From NCBI RefSeq assembly GCF_009905375.1, contig NW_027420013.1, forward strand, positions 93,752 to 157,751: a DNA stretch of 64,000 nucleotides, given 5' to 3'. The translations under genes and the position numbers were made by a program. Positions 20,743-32,862 of the stretch are shown piece by piece. The notes beneath the pieces are model-generated. The model had not been told where the DNA came from. It ran no database searches and was given only the letters and a program-made list of their open reading frames with translations. Source of the DNA: Apium graveolens. Lineage: Eukaryota; Streptophyta; Magnoliopsida; Apiales; Apiaceae. The number at the start of each line of letters is the position of its first letter. Position 1 is the stretch's first letter.

Positions 20743-21155
20743 TTTTTATTTTTTTGAAAAAAACAACTTTCATATATCCAATACGTTTAACCTTCTTTTT
20801 TATTTTTTATCCGTGATCTTGTATCCAATATGTTTAATTTTCTTTTATTGTGATTTTGTTGTGTTTGTTAATCTTTCATTGAGCGCTTAATATTATTAGA
20901 GGACTAGAAACTTTTTTGAAAAAATAGCTTTTATATACCTAATACGTTTAATCTTCTTTTTTATTTTTCATCAGTGATCTTGTATCCAATATGTTTGATT
21001 TTCTTGTATTGTGATTTTCTTGTGTTTTTTAATCAGTCATTGAGCTCTTTATGTAATTGGGACCGAATAATTTCTAATTGAATCTTTAGGAGTTAAAATG
21101 AATCGGGAGAGGAGTCGTAATTATAGTACATGATATGATATACACAATTTAAGTA

Positions 21156-21347
21156 TTAGATCGGGATATTAATATGAGAATTATGAAATTGATAACTCTT
21201 GGCTTTCAATAGTCTATAATTTAACTTTGAATGAACACAGGATTGGCGTTCAATGGATAGTTGTAGGAACTGCAATCTACCTTGGGAGAAGATTTTATAA
21301 ACATAAGAAGAATTATTTTTAGCTAACAAGGTACACAAATTAGACAT
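21156..21347 (-). other. 63-codon open frame found only in C monomers
   Basis: The frame begins MSNLCTLLAKNNSSYVYK and ends NSHINIPI. It is open at 17727-17918, 21156-21347, 27921-28112, 46497-46688, 49930-50121 and 53314-53505, broken by TAA in the C monomer at 24098-25307, and interrupted by stops in the A monomer compared. It has no domain, signal or membrane segment that I recognise. With so few differences between C monomers, an open frame this short can persist by chance, so I do not call a gene. Confidence 0.25.
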
Positions 21348-21923
21348 TCCTTATAGCCGTTGAAGAACCTCGATTCTTGGATTGTATTTTCTCGCACTTA
21401 TTATATAGTTTTATTTGTTTATGAAATTAAACTAGTAGATAGTTAAAAGATCTATCAAATTCTTTTTCACAATTCTGAACTATAAGAGATAAAAGACTTG
21501 GAAATGGTACTTCCCCGTGAACGTACTTCAAAAAATACCCTTCAACAAATACTCTCATATATATTTGATATTTGCATTTTAAACATAGGTTCCGATTTTA
21601 TTTATTTTAAAGTTGTAATTTCAACTTAGTTTTCAATTTTCAATCATTAATCTGAATATTGCTTATGTATATATGGTTAATGCTAATCGGATAATAGAAT
21701 GTTGAGTTATGTCGAATGGCCGAAGAACAGGTCCAATTAACCTCAATGTAAAAATAAAAAAGGCTAATGTATTTTAAGATTTTGACAAAAATCTTAATAT
21801 TCAATACCTATAATCAACTACACTCTAGTGGGAAGATGAATTCAATTTAAGAATGCCGAACCACATCACGGAGTATGCAAATAATACTATCATTTTTATA
21901 AAATTTCAACAAGACATATATTT

Positions 21924-21999
21924 GCCGCAGTAGCACTAACTGACAAAAAATCTTGATAAGATAAATTGATTCAACCGGGTGCCAACCCCGGCTGCGGCA
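21924..21999 (+). other. 76-bp tRNA-like segment, A type, intact geometry
   Basis: Seven-base acceptor-like stem GCCGCAG/CTGCGGC with final A; TAGCAC at positions 8-13; CCGGG-TGCCAAC-CCCGG as a 5-bp stem with 7-nt loop at positions 52-68, directly abutting the 3' acceptor strand; then TTTTTATTTTT. No convincing D or anticodon stem, and the T-loop lacks TTCGA. It may be a degenerate tRNA-derived Pol III promoter or a coincidental nested palindrome. Confidence 0.5.
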
Positions 22000-24900
22000 T
22001 TTTTATTTTTTTTTTAAAAAAACAACTTTCATATATCCATTACGTTTAGTCTTCCTTTTTATTTTTCATCAATGATCTTGTATCCAGTATGTTTAATTTT
22101 CTTGTATTATGATTTTCTTGTGTTTGATAATCTGTCATTGAGCGTTTTATATAATTAGAGGACTAGATAACTTCTAATTTAATCTTTAGGAGTTATAATG
22201 AATCGGGAGAGGATTTATATTTATAGTACATGATGTGATAGACACAATTTAAGTATTATATCGGGAGATGGATATGAGAATTGTAAAATTGGTAACTCTT
22301 GGCTTTTAATAGTATATAATTGTACTTTGAATGAACAGGGAAGTTGCGTTCAATGGATAGTTATAGTCACTATAACCTACCTTGGGAGATGGTTTTATAA
22401 ACATAAGCAAAACTAGTTTTAGCTAACAAGGTACACAAATTAGACATTCATTATAGCTGTTGAAGAACCTCGATTCTTGGATTGTTTTTTCTGGCACTTA
22501 TTATATAATTTTATTTGTTTATGAGATTAAACTAGTGGATAGTTAAAAAATCTATGAAATTTAGTTCTATTTGTTTATGAGATTAAACTAGTAGACAGTT
22601 ATAACATTTATCATATTTTTCACACTTCCGAACTGTAATAGATAAAAGAGTTAGAAATGGTATTGCAATCAGTCCTTCCCCATGAACGAACTTCTAAAAA
22701 TACACAATAAAAAATACTCTCATACATATTTGATATTCGTAATTTCAACCTAGTTTCCAATTTCATTTATTTAAAAGTTGTAATTTCAATCTAGGTTTCA
22801 ATTTTCAATCATTAATCTGAATATTGCTTATGTACATACGGTTAATGCTAATCGGATAATAAAATGTTGAGTTATGTCAAATGGCCGAAGAACAGGTCCA
22901 ATTAACCTCTATGTAAAAAATGAAAAAAGGCTAATTTATTTTATGTTTTTGACAAAAAAACTTAATCTTCAATACCTATAATCAACTACACTCTAGTTGG
23001 ACGACAAACGCAATTTAAGAATGATGACCCACATCGTGGAGTATGTAAATGATACTATCATTTTTATAAAATTTTAACAAGACATAGATTTGCTGTAGTA
23101 GCACTAACCGAAAAAAAATCTTGATATGATAAATTGATTCAACCGGTTGCCAACCTCAACTGCTGTATTTTTATTTTTTATTTTTGAAAAAAAGAACTTT
23201 CATATATTCAATACGTTTAATCTTCTTTTTTATTTTTCATCTGTGATCTTGCATCCAATATGTTTAATTTTCTTGAATTATTATAGTACATGATATGATA
23301 AACACAATTTAAGTATTAGATCAGGAGATTGGAATGAGAATTGTGAAATTGATAACTCTTGGCTTTTAATATTCTATAATTTTACTTTGTATGAACATGA
23401 AAATGATGTTCAATGGATAGTTGTAGGGACAATAATCTACCTTGGGAGAGGATTTTATAAACATAAGAAGAATTTTTTTTAGCTAACAAGATACACAATT
23501 TGGACATTCATGATAGCCATTGAAAAACCCCGATTCTTGGTTCATTTTTTCTCGCACTAATTAAATAGTTTTATTTGTTTATGAGATTAAACTAGTTGAT
23601 AGTTAAAACATCTATCAAATTGTTTTTTACACTTCTGAACTATAAGAGATAAAAGACTCTGAAATGATATTGAGATCAGTCCTTCCCCGTGAACGAACTT
23701 CTAAAAATTCACGTCAACAAATACTCTCATACATAATTGATATTTGCATTTTTAACCTAGTTTCAAATTTTATTTATTTTAAAGTTTTAATTGAAACCTA
23801 GTTTTCAATTTTCAATCATTAATATGAATAATGCTTATGTATCTATGGTTAATGCTAATCGGATAATAGAATGTTGAGTTATGTCGAGTGGCCGAAGAAC
23901 AAGTCCAACTAACCTCAATGTAAAAATAAAGAAAAGGCTAATTTATTATAAGATTTTGACAAAAAACTTAATATTCAATACGTATAAATCAACCCCACTC
24001 TAGTGGGAACACGAACGCAATTTAAGAAAGCTGACCCACATCGTGGAGTATGTAAATATAACTATCATTTTTAAAAATTTCAAAAAGACATATTTTTGTC
24101 GCAATAGCTCTAACTGACAAAAAATCTTGATATGATAAATTGATTCAACCTGGTGCCAACCTCGGTCGCGGCAGTTTTATTTTTTTGAAAAAAACAACTT
24201 TCATATATCCAATACGTTTCACTTTCTTGTATTGTGATTTTCTTATGTTTGTTAATCTGTCATTGAGCGCTTAATATAATTAGAGGACCAGAAACGTTTA
24301 TGAAAAAATAGCTTTCATATACCTAATACGTTTAATCTTCTTTTTTATTTTTCATCAGTAATCCTGTATCCAATATGTTTGATTTTCTTGTATTGTGATT
24401 TTCTTGTGTTTGTTAATCTGTCATTGAGCTCTTTATGTAACTGGAACCGAATAATTTCTAATTGAATCTTTAGGAGTTCAAATGAATCGGGAGAGGAGTC
24501 GTAATTATAGTACATGATATGATATACATAATTTAAGTATTAGATCGGGATATTAATATGAGAATTATGAAATTGATAACTCTTGGCTTTCAATAGTCTA
24601 TAATTTAACTTTGAATGAACACAGGATTATCGTTCAATGGATAATTGTAGGAACTGTAATCTACCTTGGGAGAAGATTTTATAAACATAAGAAGAATTAT
24701 TTTTAGCTAACAAGGTACACAAATTAGACATTCCTTATAGCCGTTGAAGAACCTCGATTCTTGGATCGTATTTTCTCGCACTTATTATATAGTTTTATTT
24801 GTTTATGAGATTAAACTAGTAGATAGTTAAAAGATCTATCAAATTCTTTTTCACAATTCTGAACTATAAGAGATAAAAGACTTGGAAATTGTACTTCCCC

Positions 24901-25307
24901 GTGAACGTACTTCAAAAAATACCCTTCAACAAATACTCTCATATATATTTGATATTTGCATTTTAAACATAGGTTCCGATTTCATTTATTTTAAAGTTGT
25001 AATTTCAACTTAGTTTTCAATTTTCAATCATTAATCTGAATATTGCTTATGTATATATGGTTAATGCTAATCGGATAATAGAATGTTGAGTTATGTCGAA
25101 TGGCCGAAGAACAGGTCCAATTAACCTCAATGTAAAAATAAAAAAGGCTAATGTATTTTAAGATTTTGACAAAAATCTTAATCTTCAATACCTATAATCA
25201 ACTACACTCTAGTGGGAAGATGAATTCAATTTAAGAATGCTGAACCATATTACGGAGTATGCAAATAATACTATCATTTTTATAAAATTTCAACAAGACA
25301 TATATTT
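21924..25307. repeat. Higher-order repeat 2 of unit 1 (A-B-C, 3384 bp)
   Basis: Monomers of 1168, 1006 and 1210 bp. It is nearly identical to 25308-28700; both share private variants such as aggatttatatttatag in A. This points to a recent duplication within the array. Confidence 0.9.
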
Positions 25308-25383
25308 GCCGCAGTAGCACTAACTGACAAAAAATCTTGATAAGATAAATTGATTCAACCGGGTGCCAACCCCGGCTGCGGCA
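25308..25383 (+). other. 76-bp tRNA-like segment, A type, intact geometry
   Basis: Same sequence and pairing as at 21924-21999; the following T-run is kept. Confidence 0.5.
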
Positions 25384-28300
25384 TTTTTATTTTTTTTTAA
25401 AAAAACAACTTTCATATATCCATTACGTTTAGTCTTCCTTTTTATTTTTCATCAATGATCTTGTATCCAGTATGTTTAATTTTCTTGTATTATGATTTTC
25501 TTGTGTTTGATAATCTGTCATTGAGCGTTTTATATAATTAGAGGACTAGATAACTTCTAATTTAATCTTTAGGAGTTATAATGAATCGGGAGAGGATTTA
25601 TATTTATAGTACATGATGTGATAGACATAATTTAAGTATTATATCGGGAGATGGATATGAGAATTGTAAAATTGGTAAATCTTGGCTTTTAATAGTATAT
25701 AATTGTACTTTGAATGAACATGGAAGTTTCGTTCAATGGATAGTTATAGTCACTATAACCTACCTTGGCAGATGGTTTTATAAACATAAGCAAAACTAGT
25801 TTTAGCTAACAAGGTACACAAATTAGACATTCATTATAGCTGTTGAAGAACCTCGATTCTTGGATTGTTTTTTCTGGCACTTATTATATAGTTTTATTTG
25901 TTTATGAGATTAAACTAGTGGATAGTTAAAAAATCTATGAAATTTAGTTCTATTTGTTTATGAGATTAAACTAGTAGACAGTTATAACATTTATCATATT
26001 TTTCACACTTCCGAACTGTAATAGATAAAAGAGTTAGAAATGGTATTGCAATCAGTCCTTCCCCATGAACGAACTTCTAAAAATACACAATAAAAAATAC
26101 TCTCATACATATTTGATATTCGTAATTTCAACCTAGTTTCCAATTTCATTTATTTAAAAGTTGTAATTTCAATCTAGGTTTCAATTTTCAATCATTAATC
26201 TGAATATTGCTTATGTACATACGGTTAATGCTAATCGGATAATAAAATGTTGAGTTATGTCAAATGGCCGAAGAACAGGTCCAATTAACCTCTATGTAAA
26301 AAATGAAAAAAGGCTAATTTATTTTATGTTTTTGACAAAAAAACTTAATCTTCAATACCTATAATCAACTACACTCTAGTTGGACGACAAACGCAATTTA
26401 AGAATGATGACCCACATCGTGGAGTATGTAAATGATACTATCATTTTTATAAAATTTTAACAAGACATAGATTTGCTGTAGTAGCACTAACCGACAAAAA
26501 ATCTTGATATGATAAATTGATTCAACCGGTTTCCAACCTCAACTGCTGTATTTTTATTTTTTATTTTTGAAAAAAGAACTTTCATATATACAATACGTTT
26601 AATCTTCTTTTTTATTTTTCATCTGTGATCTTGCATCCAATATGTTTAATTTTCTTGAATTATTATAGTACATGATAAGATAGACACAATTTAAGTATTA
26701 GATCAGGAGATTGGAATGAGAATTGTGAAATTGATAACTCTTGGCTTTTAATATTCTATAATTTTACTTTGTATGAACATGAAAATGATGTTCAATGGAT
26801 AGTTGTAGGGACAATAATCTACCTTGGGAGAGGATTTTATAAACATAAGAAGAATTTTTTTTAGCTAACAAGATACACAATTTGGACATTCATGATAGCC
26901 ATTGAAAAACCCCGATTCTTGGTTCGTTTTTTCTCGCACTAATTAAATAGTTTTATTTGTTTATGTGATTAAACTAGTTGATAGTTAAAACATCTATCAA
27001 ATTGTTTTTTACACTTCTGAACTATAAGAGATAAAAGACTCTGAAATGATATTGAGATCAGTCCTTCCCCGTGAACGAACTTCTAAAAATTCACGTCAAC
27101 AAATACTCTCATACATAATTGATATTTGCATGTTTAACCTAGTTTCAAATTTTATTTATTTTAAAGATTTAATTGAAACCTAGTTTTCAATTTTCAATCA
27201 TTAATATGAATATTGCTTATGTATCTATGGTTAATGCTAATCGGATAATAGAATGTTGAGTTATGTCGAGTGGCCGAAGAACAAGTCCAACTAACCTCAA
27301 TGTAAAAATGAAGAAAAGGCTAATTTATTATAAGATTTTGACAAAAAACTTAATATTCAATACCTATAAATCAACCCCACTCTAGTGGGAACACGAACGC
27401 AATTTAAGAAGCTGACCCACATCGTGGAGTATGTAAATATAACTATCATTTTTAAAAATTTCAAAAAGACATATTTTTGTCGCAATAGCTCTAACTGACA
27501 AAAAATCTTGATATGATAAATTGATTCAACCTGGTGCCAACCTCGGTCGCGGCAGTTTTATTTTTTTGAAAAAAACAACTTTCATATATCCAATACGTTT
27601 AACTTTCTTGTATTGTGATTTTCTTATGTTTGTTAATCTGTCATTGAGCGCTTAATATAATTAGAGGACTAGAAACGTTTATGAAAAAATAGCTTTCATA
27701 TACCTAATACGTTTAATCTTCTTTTTTATTTTTCATCAGTAATCTTGTATCCAATATGTTTGATTTTCTTGTATTGTGATTTTCTTGTGTTTGTTAATCT
27801 GTCATTGAGCTCTTTATGTAACTGGAACCGAATAATTTCTAATTGAATCTTTAGGAGTTCAAATGAATCGGGAGAGGAGTCGTAATTATAGTACATGATA
27901 TGATATACATAATTTAAGTATTAGATCGGGATATTAATATGAGAATTATGAAATTGATAACTCTTGGCATTTAATAGTCTATAATTTAAATTTGAATGAA
28001 CACGGGATTGGCGTTCAATGGATAGTTGTAGGAACTGTAATCTACCTTGGGAGAAGATTTTATAAACATAAGAAGAATTATTTTTAGCTAACAAGGTACA
28101 CAAATTAGACATTCCTTATAGCCGTTGAAGAACCTCGATTCTTGGATTGTATTTTCTCGCACTTATTATATAGTTTTATTTGTTTATGAGATTAAACTAG
28201 TAGATAATTAAAACATCTATCAAATTCCTTTTCACAATTCTGAACTGTAAGAGATAAAAGACTTGGAAATGGTATTGAGATCAGTCCTTTCCCGTGAACG

Positions 28301-28700
28301 AACTTCAAAAAATATCCTTCAACAAATACTCTCATATATATTTGATATTTGCATTTTAAACATATGTTCCGATTTTATTTATTTTAAAGTTGTAATTTCT
28401 ATTTAGTTTTCGATTTTCAATCATTAATCTGAATATTGCATATGTATATATGGTTAATGCTAATCGGATAATAGAATGTTGAGTTATGTCGAATGGTCGA
28501 AGAACAGGTCCAATTAACCTCAATGTAAAAATAAAAAAGGCTAATGTATTTTAAGATTTTGACAAAAATCTTAATCTTCAATACCTATAATCAACTACAC
28601 TCTAGTGGGAAGATGAATTCAATTTAAGAATGCCGACCCACATCGCAGAGTATGTAAATAATACTATCATTTTTATAAAATTTCAACAAGACATATATTT
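25308..28700. repeat. Higher-order repeat 3 of unit 1 (A-B-C, 3393 bp)
   Basis: Monomers of 1167, 1004 and 1222 bp. Its C monomer shares the aaattcctttt and catatgttccg variants with the last C monomer of unit 2 (52872-54093), so it corresponds to the final repeat there. Confidence 0.9.
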
Positions 28701-28776
28701 GCCGCAGTAGCACTAACTGACAAAAAATCTTGATAAGATAAATTGATTCAACCGGGTGCCAACCCCGGCTGCGGCA
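28701..28776 (+). other. 76-bp tRNA-like segment, A type, intact geometry
   Basis: Same sequence and pairing as at 21924-21999; the following T-run is kept. The copy at window position 1 matches it but lacks its first two bases in this window. Confidence 0.5.
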
Positions 28777-29720
28777 TTTTTATTTTTATTTTTTAAAAAA
28801 CAACTTTCATATATCCATTACGTTTAATCTTCCTTTTTATTTTTCATCAATGATCTTGTATCCAGTATGTTTAATTTTCTTGTATTATGATTTTCTTGTG
28901 TTTGATAATCTGTCATTGAGCGTTTTATATAATTAGAGGACTAGATAACTTCTGATTTAATCTTTAGGAGTTATAATGAATCGGGAGAGGATTTGTAATT
29001 ATAGTACATGATGTGATAGACACAATTTAAGTATTATATCGGGAGATGGATATGAGAATTGTAAAATTGGTAACTCTTGGCTTTTAATAGTATATAATTG
29101 TACTTTGAATGAACAGGGAAGTTGCGTTCAATGGATAGTTGTAGTCACTACAACCTACCTTGGGAGATGGTTTTATAAACATAAGCAAAACTAGTTTTAG
29201 CTAACAAGGTACACAAATTAGACATTCATTATAGCTGTTGAAGAACCTCGATTCTTGGATTGTTTTTTATGGCACTTATTATATAGTTTTATTTGTTTAT
29301 GAGATTAAACTAGTGGATAGTTAAAAAATCTATCAAATTTAGTTCTATTTGTTTATGAGATTAAACTAGTAGATAGTTATAACATTTATCATATTTTTCA
29401 CACTTCCGAACTGTAATAGATAAAAGAGTTAGAAATGGTATTGCAAGCAGTCCTTCCCCATGAACGAACTTCTAAAAATACACAATAAAAAATACTCTCA
29501 TACATATTTGATATTCGTAGTTTCAACCTAGTTTCCAATTTCATTTATTTAAAGTTGTAATTTCAATCTACGTTTCAATTTTTCAATCATAATCTGAATA
29601 TTGCTTATGTACATACGGTTAATGCTAATCGGATAATAAAATGTTGAGTTATGTCAAATGGCCGAAGAACAGGTCCAATTAACCTCGATGTAAAAAATGA
29701 AAAAAGGCTAACCATAGTTT
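28701..29720. repeat. Partial A monomer closing the unit 1 array
   Basis: It breaks off after ggctaaccatagttttta, where block unit 2 begins. The same monomer and breakpoint occur at 968 and 55114, so the breakpoint predates the block duplication. Confidence 0.9.
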
Positions 29721-29763
29721 TTATGAATTTTTTTTCTTGATGTTGTTGATATGATTTTAAATA

Positions 29764-31798
29764 TTGTGAACAGAATTCCCCAAAGGGTTTTAAAATATTC
29801 ACCCTCACTATCACTTTGTATGTTTTGATTTCTCAGATTATCGTGTCTCAACTTCTTCCTTATAGATTTTAAATTTATCTATATCTTCGTCTTTGCTTTT
29901 CAGCAAATATACATAGCAGTATTTTGTACAATCATCTATGAATGTAATAAATACTTATTTCCTCCTCTTGTTGGAGCGAATTTTAAATCACATATCGCTA
30001 TGTATTAGGGCTAGCACTTTGGTGTTTATTTCCACACGTTTAAATGATGATCTCGTTAATTTTGCCTCAACACAAGTATGACACTTATGTTTTAAATCAA
30101 TTGTTAATTTTGGTATGTATTCTTTTACACTTAACCTTCATAAAGTGTCATAACTAACATGTCCTAATCTAGCATGCCATAAATGAGGAAACTCAAGCAA
30201 GTAAGCAGAAGAATTCTTCATTTCATTATCGTCCTTAATGGACATAACATTGAGCTTAAAAGGCCCATCAATTACATAACCCTTACCTACAAACATACCA
30301 CTCTTAGATAAAACAAATTTATCTGACTCTATTATAATGTGAAAGCCATGCTTATTCAACATAGAACCAGACACCAGGTTCTTGCGAATATCAGGCATAA
30401 AAAGTACATTCGTCATAGTCAGATTCTTTCCATAGGTCATCTTCAGAATTAACTTGCCTTCTCCTTCAATCGTAGAAGTTACAGAGTTCCTCATGTAGAG
30501 CTTCTCACCAGCATTAGAAATTTTGAGGCTAGAGAAAATCGCCTTATCCGAGCAAACATGCCTTGTAGCTCCAGTATCAATACACCATTCCCTTGGATTT
30601 GAGCCAACGAGGTTTACTTCAGAGATTGTAGCACATAGGTCTATATCACCTATCTCCTTGGACACATTATCAATCATGTTTGCTTCCTTCTTCTTGCTGG
30701 GCTTCTCGGGCTTCTTGCAATTGGCATACCTATGCCCCATTTTATCACAGTTGAAGCACTTTTATTGAAACTTTGACGGGTTCGAAATTCCTCCTTTGGG
30801 TGTCAGCTTCCCCCCCTTTCCCAAAATTGTTCTTCTTGGGCTTGGAACTCTGGTGCTCCACAACGTTTGCCTTTTCAGTGGCAACATTAGTTTTCCTCTC
30901 GGATCCTTTGTTGTCTTCTTCGATACAAAGTCTAACGATAAGATCCTCCATAGACATCTCCTTACGCTTGTGCTTAAAGTAGTTCTTGAAATATTTCCAA
31001 CCAGACGGCAACACTTCAATCACAGCAGCAACTTGGAAGGACTCACTTATGACCATCCCCTCAGCATGGATATCATGGATGATCACTTATAGTTCTTGCA
31101 CCTGACTGACCACATTCTTAGAATCCGCCATCTTGTAATCAAGAAAGCGACCAACGATCCACTTCTCTTTGCCCAACATCTTCGGTCTTATACTTATGGT
31201 CAAGTGATTCCCATAAGACCTTAGCTGTTGTTTTCGAGCAGTATACATTATACAATAAATCAGCCAAACAATTTAGCACATAGTTCCGACAGATATAGTC
31301 GGCATGCTCCGAGGCATCCGCAACATACACAGTCTGCATATTACTCTCAACAGTGAGCAACGGTACTTCCTCCTTGAGATATCGATCAAGGTTTAGAGTG
31401 GTAAGATAAAACATCATCTTTTGCTGCCAGCGCTTGAAGTTTGATCCATTGAACTTTTCAGGTTTCCCCGTGTATGCAGCAGGCACAACAAGATGAGTAG
31501 GCGCTACAGGATGCGTAGGCGCAATAGGTGGAACAGTCATAACAGGTGTATGTACACCAGTATTCTGTCCAAGAGGCACGTGGAAGGCTGGAACTGTCCA
31601 ACGACAGTATGTCCCCAAGGCGTTCCTCCCCAAGGCACATGTTCCGAAGGCACGTGTCCAACCGGCGGTTGACCCCCATCAGGTACTAGTACCTGTGCAT
31701 TAGGGTTTTAGCGGCGGTTGGTGATCCCCATTAGATATTATAATCTGTGCGTTGGGATCAACCCCATCATTACCAGTCATATTGTTCATGTTCTCCAT
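29764..31798 (-). pseudogene. Copia gag-pol remnant, copy 1 of unit 2
   Basis: Duplicate of the remnant at 1012-3049, with the same cut inside integrase. It has the same TAA before the zinc knuckle and the same TGA after LGHVSYDTL, so those stops predate the block duplication. Extra damage private to this unit: one added T in gag near 31710, one lost base near 31172, and several single-base losses in the integrase part (29820-30000). Protease DTGA and zinc knuckle CFNCDKMGHRYANC are still readable. Confidence 0.88.
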
Positions 31799-31870
31799 TA
31801 GTCTGTTAAATAAAAACATGCAAGACAGATTTGTCAGTCACAGATTAAACAAAATATTAAGCTTTAAGAT

Positions 31871-32512
31871 TGTTGTACAATCTGTGCAGAAACAAACCAA
31901 TATGTGTATGTGTGTGTGAACAAAATGATCAAACAGAGTAACAGAAAAGGAGAAGAGAAGGATATAATCCGAGTCCAGTACAGAACTATCTCCTTAAAGC
32001 TTATTATCCCTCACCGTCGTGAGCGAGCGAAAAGCCTCCCAGGATAAAACGGATTGCAGTGATGTAAAACAACACTCTCAGCGAGCTTGAAACAGAGCAA
32101 GAAATTATCACCGGAGGAGAGATAGGTAGGATTTTGTGTTTAGAAGCGAATGTGTTTTTGGTGTATCTAACCCTAACGCCCTAGACGTGTTTATATAGGT
32201 GTAGATAGACTTGTGCTCTACTCTTTTACATAATTAAATATCATTAATTATGGAATCGATGTAATACTTGCAAGCTACTCTATTCCATAAATAATCTGAA
32301 ATAAAATCAGATTAAATATATCAAGAAAATCACCATATCAATTAATATGAAATAAAATCAAATTAATTTATGCCATAATCTTTTGAGCCAATTCTAGTGG
32401 AAAATAATAATTTCCATTATAAGAGAATATCATCATATCTCACACATCCTTTAGTCATAATGCTCAAATATGACTTATCAATATGGGAACTTATACCCAT
32501 ATTTTTCCACCA
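31871..32512 (-). repeat. Copia LTR of copy 1, unit 2
   Basis: Same limits as the LTR at 3122-3763. The outer end is mutated (TGGTGG in place of TGTTGG on the minus strand). TATATAAA is kept at about 32190. Confidence 0.8.
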
Positions 32513-32862
32513 ATCCCCCACATGGGGAGATTGGTGATCTAGTAACACACACCAGACAGACAGACAAACACAAAGTTTGACTTGGTGATAATTTCTTCGA
32601 TCAAATATAGCATACGATAGGTAGAGAATGCTCCTTGAACCTTCGCTGCGAGTAAGCATACGACTATACTGGTAGACATTAGACGTGTTTGTCCTTGAAC
32701 TATTCGACCGTTTGTGTAAACGATGATATACTTATCATTAGATCTTTTCTGACTCGTTCAGCTCTCATGGGTATGTCCATTTTGGCCATGGAACATCGTC
32801 CTGGTTCTGCAGGAGTTTCTAAAGAATTGTGCCTCTCAATTCTCCTTTGAAGCGGCCCCACT
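32513..32862 (-). mobile_element. Copia 3' internal fragment with polypurine tract, unit 2
   Basis: Duplicate of 3764-4115, with GTGGGGGAT next to the LTR. A few single-base losses (gtgggg-gattggtgatctag) separate it from unit 1. Confidence 0.62.

Larger units (their letters stand above)
18501..21923. repeat. Higher-order repeat 1 of unit 1 (A-B-C, 3423 bp)
   Basis: Monomers of 1162, 1004 and 1257 bp. It is the most divergent of the three in this array, with variant words such as gaacaggt preceded by gtcgaata. The same lengths and variants recur in unit 2 at 47275-50697. Confidence 0.9.
969..29720. repeat. Composite tandem block, unit 1
   Basis: This is the first complete copy of the large block: Copia-1, Ty3-like piece, minus-oriented LTR-like piece, CACTA element, LINE-like insertion, Copia-2, spacer, satellite array. 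The order and orientation repeat from 29721 and again from 55115. Matching landmarks are offset by about 28.74-28.83 kb from unit 2 (Copia gag start 3049 and 31798; CACTA terminus 8423 and 37161; Copia-2 gag start 15943 and 44774). The boundary is placed where the satellite meets the word ttatgaaattt. Confidence 0.93.
17538..29720. repeat. Complex satellite array of unit 1 (A-B-C higher-order repeat)
   Basis: The array holds a partial deleted monomer (17538-18500), three complete A-B-C higher-order repeats and a final partial A monomer. Monomer starts, taken at the first base of the 76-bp tRNA-like segment, are 18501 A, 19663 B, 20667 C, 21924 A, 23092 B, 24098 C, 25308 A, 26475 B, 27479 C and 28701 A. 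All monomers share landmark words such as attatagtacatgatatgat, taactcttggcttt, ttagctaacaaggtacacaa and caggtccaattaacctc. A has an extra 60-bp internal duplication, B lacks about 130 bp, and C carries a duplicated block of about 200 bp. The array is strongly AT-rich. Confidence 0.93.

Noticed and set aside
18501..28776. Functional tRNA genes in the satellite
   Set aside because: Acceptor- and T-arm-like stems exist, but I could draw no D arm or anticodon arm, and the T-loop lacks the TTCGA word.
17538..29720. Integrated viral (caulimovirid or geminivirus) origin of the satellite monomer
   Set aside because: No reverse transcriptase, coat, movement-protein or Rep motif is visible in any frame of the monomers.
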